Shown: positions 56,501-64,000 of the stretch, in pieces
Position numbering within the stretch: position 1 is the first letter of the stretch
Layout: each line of letters starts with the position of its first letter
Assembly (NCBI GenBank): GCA_016858145.1
Contig: JAEHOE010000060.1
Location: 648,509 to 712,508 of the forward strand
Source of the DNA: Edaphochlamys debaryana
Lineage: Eukaryota > Chlorophyta > Chlorophyceae > Chlamydomonadales
Direction: 5' to 3'
DNA: 64,000 bases
The notes under the pieces: generated by a model
What the model saw: only the letters and a program-made list of their open reading frames with translations
The model's database searches: none
What the model was told of the DNA's origin: nothing
Position numbers and translations under genes: made by a program

Positions 56501-59500
56501 CTGCTTTGCACTTCTAGCGCCCTGGGCGTGAGAGCGAAACCGCTGGAGGCAGCTGCAGGCCGCAGGGGAGGCGCAGGCAGAAGCCAAGGAAACGCAGCTT
56601 GCAGACGGAAGCAGGGCGGCCAAGCACACAGCGCGCGGCCCAACCCTCCGACGCCACCGCCAAGGGCCTCAGCGGGGCCGGGAGCCCTCGGCCAGACGCA
56701 AACTCGGGGACCTGGCCCTGGCCCGAGTGCCCTTTGGCATGGATCGTTCATACCATGATGAAAACTGCCCATCCCATCAGCACTGGGCACATAAGCATCA
56801 TTGGGCCAGATCAGTAGTACGGTGGGGGACCACGTGCGAACCCCTGGTGACGATCTGTATTGCCCATTTTGAGCCTGCGCCTGCCCCACGGGGGCCCCCG
56901 CGCGGACCCCCCCCGGGGGGGCTCTGCCCGTGTGAGCCACGACCTGCCGGAGCGGGAAAGGCTGGGACGCGCGTATTCCTTTGTGATATAATCGAGAGCT
57001 GCTCGCAGAGCTACTCGGCTGGGGGCTGGCAAGGGGAGCAAGGTGGGGGAGGCGGAGGAGCAGGGCTAGGCCCCCCACACCCCCACACACCGGCACCCCC
57101 CCGCACCCGCACCCCACCTGCACCCCGCCCACTGCGTGTAACCGTTCGCCACCACCGCCACGGACTCACAGCCACCAACGCCTGCTACTGCTGGAGTTTT
57201 ACAAATTGTAGTGGACGATTACGGCTCAGGGCTGGGGTTGAGTCGCAGGGCTGCGAGCAGAGCGAGGGGGGTCGCGAAATTCGAACCTCGCACCACCTCG
57301 CCGCTGCAGCTCTCCACCAGCCGCAAGCACCAGCGTGTACAGCTTTGAAAGCGCTACACCACGCACTGCTCCCGCTGCTTTGCACTTCTAGCGCCCTGGG
57401 CGTGAGAGCGAAACCGCTGGAGGCAGCTGCAGGCCGCAGGGGAGGCGCAGGCAGAAGCCAAGGAAACGCAGCTTGCAGACGGAAGCAGGGCGGCCAAGCA
57501 CACAGCGCGCGGCCCAACCCTCCGACGCCACCGCCAAGGGCCTCAGCGGGGCCGGGAGCCCTCGGCCAGACGCAAACTCGGGGACCTGGCCCTGGCCCGA
57601 GTGCCCTTTGGCATGGATCGTTCATACCATGATGAAAACTGCCCATCCCATCAGCACTGGGCACATAAGCATCATTGGGCCAGATCAGTAGTACGGTGGG
57701 GGACCACGTGCGAACCCCTGGTGACGATCTGTATTGCCCATTTTGAGCCTGCGCCTGCCCCACGGGGGCCCCCGCGCGGACCCCCCCCGGGGGGGCTCTG
57801 CCCGTGTGAGCCACGACCTGCCGGAGCGGGAAAGGCTGGGACGCGCGTATTCCTTTGTGATATAATCGAGAGCTGCTCGCAGAGCTACTCGGCTGGGGGC
57901 TGGCAAGGGGAGCAAGGTGGGGGAGGCGGAGGAGCAGGGCTAGGCCCCCCACACCCCCACACACCGGCACCCCCCCGCACCCGCACCCCACCTGCACCCC
58001 GCCCACTGCGTGTAACCGTTCGCCACCACCGCCACGGACTCACAGCCACCAACGCCTGCTACTGCTGGAGTTTTACAAATTGTAGTGGACGATTACGGCT
58101 CAGGGCTGGGGTTGAGTCGCAGGGCTGCGAGCAGAGCGAGGGGGGTCGCGAAATTCGAACCTCGCACCACCTCGCCGCTGCAGCTCTCCACCAGCCGCAA
58201 GCACCAGCGTGTACAGCTTTGAAAGCGCTACACCACGCACTGCTCCCGCTGCTTTGCACTTCTAGCGCCCTGGGCGTGAGAGCGAAACCGCTGGAGGCAG
58301 CTGCAGGCCGCAGGGGAGGCGCAGGCAGAAGCCAAGGAAACGCAGCTTGCAGACGGAAGCAGGGCGGCCAAGCACACAGCGCGCGGCCCAACCCTCCGAC
58401 GCCACCGCCAAGGGCCTCAGCGGGGCCGGGAGCCCTCGGCCAGACGCAAACTCGGGGACCTGGCCCTGGCCCGAGTGCCCTTTGGCATGGATCGTTCATA
58501 CCATGATGAAAACTGCCCATCCCATCAGCACTGGGCACATAAGCATCATTGGGCCAGATCAGTAGTACGGTGGGGGACCACGTGCGAACCCCTGGTGACG
58601 ATCTGTATTGCCCATTTTGAGCCTGCGCCTGCCCCACGGGGGCCCCCGCGCGGACCCCCCCCGGGGGGGCTCTGCCCGTGTGAGCCACGACCTGCCGGAG
58701 CGGGAAAGGCTGGGACGCGCGTATTCCTTTGTGATATAATCGAGAGCTGCTCGCAGAGCTACTCGGCTGGGGGCTGGCAAGGGGAGCAAGGTGGGGGAGG
58801 CGGAGGAGCAGGGCTAGGCCCCCCACACCCCCACACACCGGCACCCCCCCGCACCCGCACCCCACCTGCACCCCGCCCACTGCGTGTAACCGTTCGCCAC
58901 CACCGCCACGGACTCACAGCCACCAACGCCTGCTACTGCTGGAGTTTTACAAATTGTAGTGGACGATTACGGCTCAGGGCTGGGGTTGAGTCGCAGGGCT
59001 GCGAGCAGAGCGAGGGGGGTCGCGAAATTCGAACCTCGCACCACCTCGCCGCTGCAGCTCTCCACCAGCCGCAAGCACCAGCGTGTACAGCTTTGAAAGC
59101 GCTACACCACGCACTGCTCCCGCTGCTTTGCACTTCTAGCGCCCTGGGCGTGAGAGCGAAACCGCTGGAGGCAGCTGCAGGCCGCAGGGGAGGCGCAGGC
59201 AGAAGCCAAGGAAACGCAGCTTGCAGACGGAAGCAGGGCGGCCAAGCACACAGCGCGCGGCCCAACCCTCCGACGCCACCGCCAAGGGCCTCAGCGGGGC
59301 CGGGAGCCCTCGGCCAGACGCAAACTCGGGGACCTGGCCCTGGCCCGAGTGCCCTTTGGCATGGATCGTTCATACCATGATGAAAACTGCCCATCCCATC
59401 AGCACTGGGCACATAAGCATCATTGGGCCAGATCAGTAGTACGGTGGGGGACCACGTGCGAACCCCTGGTGACGATCTGTATTGCCCATTTTGAGCCTGC

Positions 59501-62500
59501 GCCTGCCCCACGGGGGCCCCCGCGCGGACCCCCCCCGGGGGGGCTCTGCCCGTGTGAGCCACGACCTGCCGGAGCGGGAAAGGCTGGGACGCGCGTATTC
59601 CTTTGTGATATAATCGAGAGCTGCTCGCAGAGCTACTCGGCTGGGGGCTGGCAAGGGGAGCAAGGTGGGGGAGGCGGAGGAGCAGGGCTAGGCCCCCCAC
59701 ACCCCCACACACCGGCACCCCCCCGCACCCGCACCCCACCTGCACCCCGCCCACTGCGTGTAACCGTTCGCCACCACCGCCACGGACTCACAGCCACCAA
59801 CGCCTGCTACTGCTGGAGTTTTACAAATTGTAGTGGACGATTACGGCTCAGGGCTGGGGTTGAGTCGCAGGGCTGCGAGCAGAGCGAGGGGGGTCGCGAA
59901 ATTCGAACCTCGCACCACCTCGCCGCTGCAGCTCTCCACCAGCCGCAAGCACCAGCGTGTACAGCTTTGAAAGCGCTACACCACGCACTGCTCCCGCTGC
60001 TTTGCACTTCTAGCGCCCTGGGCGTGAGAGCGAAACCGCTGGAGGCAGCTGCAGGCCGCAGGGGAGGCGCAGGCAGAAGCCAAGGAAACGCAGCTTGCAG
60101 ACGGAAGCAGGGCGGCCAAGCACACAGCGCGCGGCCCAACCCTCCGACGCCACCGCCAAGGGCCTCAGCGGGGCCGGGAGCCCTCGGCCAGACGCAAACT
60201 CGGGGACCTGGCCCTGGCCCGAGTGCCCTTTGGCATGGATCGTTCATACCATGATGAAAACTGCCCATCCCATCAGCACTGGGCACATAAGCATCATTGG
60301 GCCAGATCAGTAGTACGGTGGGGGACCACGTGCGAACCCCTGGTGACGATCTGTATTGCCCATTTTGAGCCTGCGCCTGCCCCACGGGGGCCCCCGCGCG
60401 GACCCCCCCCGGGGGGGCTCTGCCCGTGTGAGCCACGACCTGCCGGAGCGGGAAAGGCTGGGACGCGCGTATTCCTTTGTGATATAATCGAGAGCTGCTC
60501 GCAGAGCTACTCGGCTGGGGGCTGGCAAGGGGAGCAAGGTGGGGGAGGCGGAGGAGCAGGGCTAGGCCCCCCACACCCCCACACACCGGCACCCCCCCGC
60601 ACCCGCACCCCACCTGCACCCCGCCCACTGCGTGTAACCGTTCGCCACCACCGCCACGGACTCACAGCCACCAACGCCTGCTACTGCTGGAGTTTTACAA
60701 ATTGTAGTGGACGATTACGGCTCAGGGCTGGGGTTGAGTCGCAGGGCTGCGAGCAGAGCGAGGGGGGTCGCGAAATTCGAACCTCGCACCACCTCGCCGC
60801 TGCAGCTCTCCACCAGCCGCAAGCACCAGCGTGTACAGCTTTGAAAGCGCTACACCACGCACTGCTCCCGCTGCTTTGCACTTCTAGCGCCCTGGGCGTG
60901 AGAGCGAAACCGCTGGAGGCAGCTGCAGGCCGCAGGGGAGGCGCAGGCAGAAGCCAAGGAAACGCAGCTTGCAGACGGAAGCAGGGCGGCCAAGCACACA
61001 GCGCGCGGCCCAACCCTCCGACGCCACCGCCAAGGGCCTCAGCGGGGCCGGGAGCCCTCGGCCAGACGCAAACTCGGGGACCTGGCCCTGGCCCGAGTGC
61101 CCTTTGGCATGGATCGTTCATACCATGATGAAAACTGCCCATCCCATCAGCACTGGGCACATAAGCATCATTGGGCCAGATCAGTAGTACGGTGGGGGAC
61201 CACGTGCGAACCCCTGGTGACGATCTGTATTGCCCATTTTGAGCCTGCGCCTGCCCCACGGGGGCCCCCGCGCGGACCCCCCCCGGGGGGGCTCTGCCCG
61301 TGTGAGCCACGACCTGCCGGAGCGGGAAAGGCTGGGACGCGCGTATTCCTTTGTGATATAATCGAGAGCTGCTCGCAGAGCTACTCGGCTGGGGGCTGGC
61401 AAGGGGAGCAAGGTGGGGGAGGCGGAGGAGCAGGGCTAGGCCCCCCACACCCCCACACACCGGCACCCACCCGCACCCGCACCCCACCTGCACCCCGCCC
61501 ACTGCGTGTAACCGTTCGCCACCACCGCCACGGACTCACAGCCACCAACGCCTGCTACTGCTGGAGTTTTACAAATTGTAGTGGACGATTACGGCTCAGG
61601 GCTGGGGTTGAGTCGCAGGGCTGCGAGCAGAGCGAGGGGGGTCGCGAAATTCGAACCTCGCACCACCTCGCCGCTGCAGCTCTCCACCAGCCGCAAGCAC
61701 CAGCGTGTACAGCTTTGAAAGCGCTACACCACGCACTGCTCCCGCTGCTTTGCACTTCTAGCGCCCTGGGCGTGAGAGCGAAACCGCTGGAGGCAGCTGC
61801 AGGCCGCAGGGGAGGCGCAGGCAGAAGCCAAGGAAACGCAGCTTGCAGACGGAAGCAGGGCGGCCAAGCACACAGCGCGCGGCCCAACCCTCCGACGCCA
61901 CCGCCAAGGGCCTCAGCGGGGCCGGGAGCCCCGGCCAGACGCAAACTCGGGGACCTGGCCCTGGCCCGAGTGCCCTTTGGCATGGATCGTTCATACCATG
62001 ATGAAAACTGCCCATCCCATCAGCACTGGGCACATAAGCATCATTGGGCCAGATCAGTAGTACGGTGGGGGACCACGTGCGAACCCCTGGTGACGATCTG
62101 TATTGCCCATTTGAGCCTGCGCCTGCCCCACGGGGGCCCCCGCGCGGACCCCCCCCCGGGGGGGCTCTGCCCGTGTGAGCCACGACCTGCCGGAGCGGGA
62201 AAGGCTGGGACGCGCGTATTCCTTTGTGATATAATCGAGAGCTGCTCGCAGAGCTACTCGGCTGGGGGCTGGCAAGGGGAGCAAGGTGGGGGAGGCGGAG
62301 GAGCAGGGCTAGGCCCCCCACACCCCCACACACCGGCACCCCCCCGCACCCGCACCCCACCTGCACCCCGCCCACTGCGTGTAACCGTTCGCCACCACCG
62401 CCACGGACTCACAGCCACCAACGCCTGCTACTGCTGGAGTTTTACCAATTGTAGTGGACGATTACGGCTCAGGGCTGGGGTGAGTCGCAGGGCTGCGAGC

Positions 62501-64000
62501 AGAGCGAGGGGGGTCGCGAAATTCGAACCTCGCACCACCTCGCCGCTGCAGCTCTCCACCAGCCGCAAGCACCAGCGTGTACAGCTTTGAAAGCGCTACA
62601 CCACGCACTGCTCCCGCTGCTTTGCACTTCTAGCGCCCTGGGCGTGAGAGCGAAACCGCTGGAGGCAGCTGCAGGCCGCAGGGGAGGCGCAGGCAGAAGC
62701 CAGGAAACGCAGCTTGCAGACGGAAGCAGGGGCGGCCAAAGCACACAGCGCGCGGCCCAACCCTCCGACGCCACCGCCAAGGGCCTCAGCGGGGCCGGGA
62801 GCCCTCGGCCAGACGCAAACTCGGGGACCTGGCCCTGGCCCGAGTGCCCTTTGGCATGGATCGTTCATACCATGATGAAAACTGCCCATCCCATCAGCAC
62901 TGGGCACATAAGCATCATTGGGCCAGATCAGTAGTACGGTGGGGGACCACGTGCGAACCCCTGGTGACGATCTGTATTGCCCATTTTGGAGCCTGCGCCT
63001 GCCCCACGGGGGCCCCCGCGCGGACCCCCCCCGGGGGGCTCTGCCCGTGTGAGCCACGACCTGCGGAGCGGGAAAGGCTGGGACGCGCGTATTCTCTTGT
63101 GATATAATCGAGAGCTGCTCGCAGAGCTACTCGGCTGGGGGCTGGCAAGGGGAGCAAGGTGGGGGAGGCGGAGGAGCAGGGCTAGGCCCCCACACCCCCA
63201 CACACCGGCACCCCCCCGCACCCGCACCCCACCTGCACCCCGCCCACTGCGTGTAACCGTTCGCCACCACCGCCACGGACTCACAGCCACCAACGCCTGC
63301 TACTGCTGGAGTTTTACAAATTGTAGTGGACGATTACGGCTCAGGGCTGGGGTTGAGTCGCAGGGCTGCGAGCAGAGCGAGGGGGGTCGCGAAATTCGAA
63401 CCTCGCACCACCTCGCCGCTGCAGCTCTCCACCAGCCGCAAGCACCAGCGTGTACAGCTTTGAAAGCGCTACACCACGCACTGCTCCCGCTGCTTTGCAC
63501 TTCTAGCGCCCTGGGCGTGAGAGCGAAACCGCTGGAGGCAGCTGCAGGCCGCAGGGAGGCGCAGGCAGAAGCCAAGGAAACGCAGCTTGCAGACGGAAGC
63601 AGGGCGGCCAAGCACACAGCGCGCGGCCCAACCCTCCGACGCCACCGCCAAGGGCCTCAGCGGGGCCGGGAGCCCTCGGCCAGACGCAAACTCGGGGACC
63701 TGGCCCTGGCCCGAGTGCCCTTTGGCATGGATCGTTCATACCATGATGAAAACTGCCCATCCCATCAGCACTGGGCACATAAGCATCATTGGGCCAGATC
63801 AGTAGTACGGTGGGGGACCACGTGCGAACCCCTGGTGACGATCTGTATTGCCCATTTTGAGCCTGCGCCTGCCCCACGGGGGCCCCCGCGCGGACCCCCC
63901 CGGGGGTCTGCCCGTGTGAGCCACGACCTGCCGGAGCGGGAAAGGCTGGGACGCGCGTATTCCTTTGTGATATAATCGAGAGCTGCTCGCAGAGCTACTC
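53536..64000. repeat. Tandem satellite, 874-bp unit, about 12 copies, runs off the window
   Basis: Units start (GGGGAGCAAGGTGGGGG) at 53536, 54410, 55284, 56159, 57033, 57907, 58781, 59655, 60529, 61403, 62276 and about 63149. The period is 874, with 875 after the third unit (one extra C in a C8G7 run near 56033-56047) and 873 after the tenth. Units 1-9 are almost identical. Each has a GC palindrome of C and G runs, a GTGATATAATCGAG element, and minus-strand sequence resembling pol III boxes. Long open frames on both strands cross unit borders but look like chance in GC-rich DNA. The unit length is close to that of the Chlamydomonas subtelomeric Sultan satellites (about 850 bp, from memory); I cannot compare the sequence. 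Confidence 0.95.
53781..53864 (-). promoter_or_regulatory. Possible pol III A and B boxes in the 874-bp unit
   Basis: On the minus strand TGGTGTAGCGC (53864-53854) fits the tRNA A-box pattern except its last base, and GGTTCGAATT (53790-53781) fits the B box. About 75 bases separate their starts. The flanks do not pair as an acceptor stem and no T4 terminator follows, so it is not a tRNA gene; a tRNA-derived SINE ancestor is possible. The same pair is in every unit. Confidence 0.3.

Noticed and set aside
53848..63975. Long open frames of about 270 and 300 residues on both strands in each 874-bp unit
   Set aside because: They overlap each other, cross unit borders and have no protein-like motifs. 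In DNA this GC-rich, long frames arise by chance, and the 874-base period is not a multiple of three.

Overview
The window is nuclear DNA from a GC-rich volvocine green alga of the Chlamydomonas type. The basis is very high GC, genes broken into many short exons with GT-AG introns, long Ala/Gly/Pro-rich stretches inside proteins, TGTAA polyadenylation signals in place of AATAAA, and algal housekeeping families (a PEX5 remnant, a TauE/SafE permease, a DUF707 protein). I cannot name the species.

Layout. (1) 1-8.5 kb, plus strand: a large multi-exon gene for a multi-pass membrane protein of unknown family, with its 5' end unresolved. (2) 9.5-16.2 kb: an unusual mosaic in which exon-like modules occur as neighbouring inverted copies. 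It includes a 244-bp apparently perfect palindrome whose arms each look like a splice acceptor plus a terminal exon. (3) 16.2-22 kb: low-information sequence, one directly duplicated 360-bp block and the decayed 3' end of a plus-strand gene. (4) 22.6-25.3 kb, plus: a complete five-exon protein kinase gene. (5) 25.3-31.5 kb: mostly unassigned, with degenerate repeats, exon-like pieces and a second inverted-exon locus. (6) 31.5-40.4 kb, minus: three tandem genes, namely a DUF707 protein with a signal anchor, a TauE/SafE-family permease, and a broken PEX5 that keeps WxxxF motifs and the last TPR but lacks the central TPRs and carries a frameshift.

(7) 41.24-53.54 kb: a head-to-tail array with a 2,761-bp unit, 4.45 copies and near-identical sequence. 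Each full unit carries a minus-strand gene that looks like a Tc1/mariner-IS630 (DD35E) transposase. (8) 53.54 kb to the window end: a second array, 874-bp unit, about 12 copies, abutting the first. Its unit length resembles the published subtelomeric Sultan satellites of Chlamydomonas, so the window may run from ordinary chromosome into a subtelomere on the right. That is inference from length and architecture only.

The recognisable genes are unrelated housekeeping functions and do not form a pathway. The most novel structures are the exon-level palindromes (9.6-16.1 kb) and the paired macrosatellites, one of them built from a transposase gene. All exon coordinates were derived by hand from splice motifs and reading phase, without transcript data.
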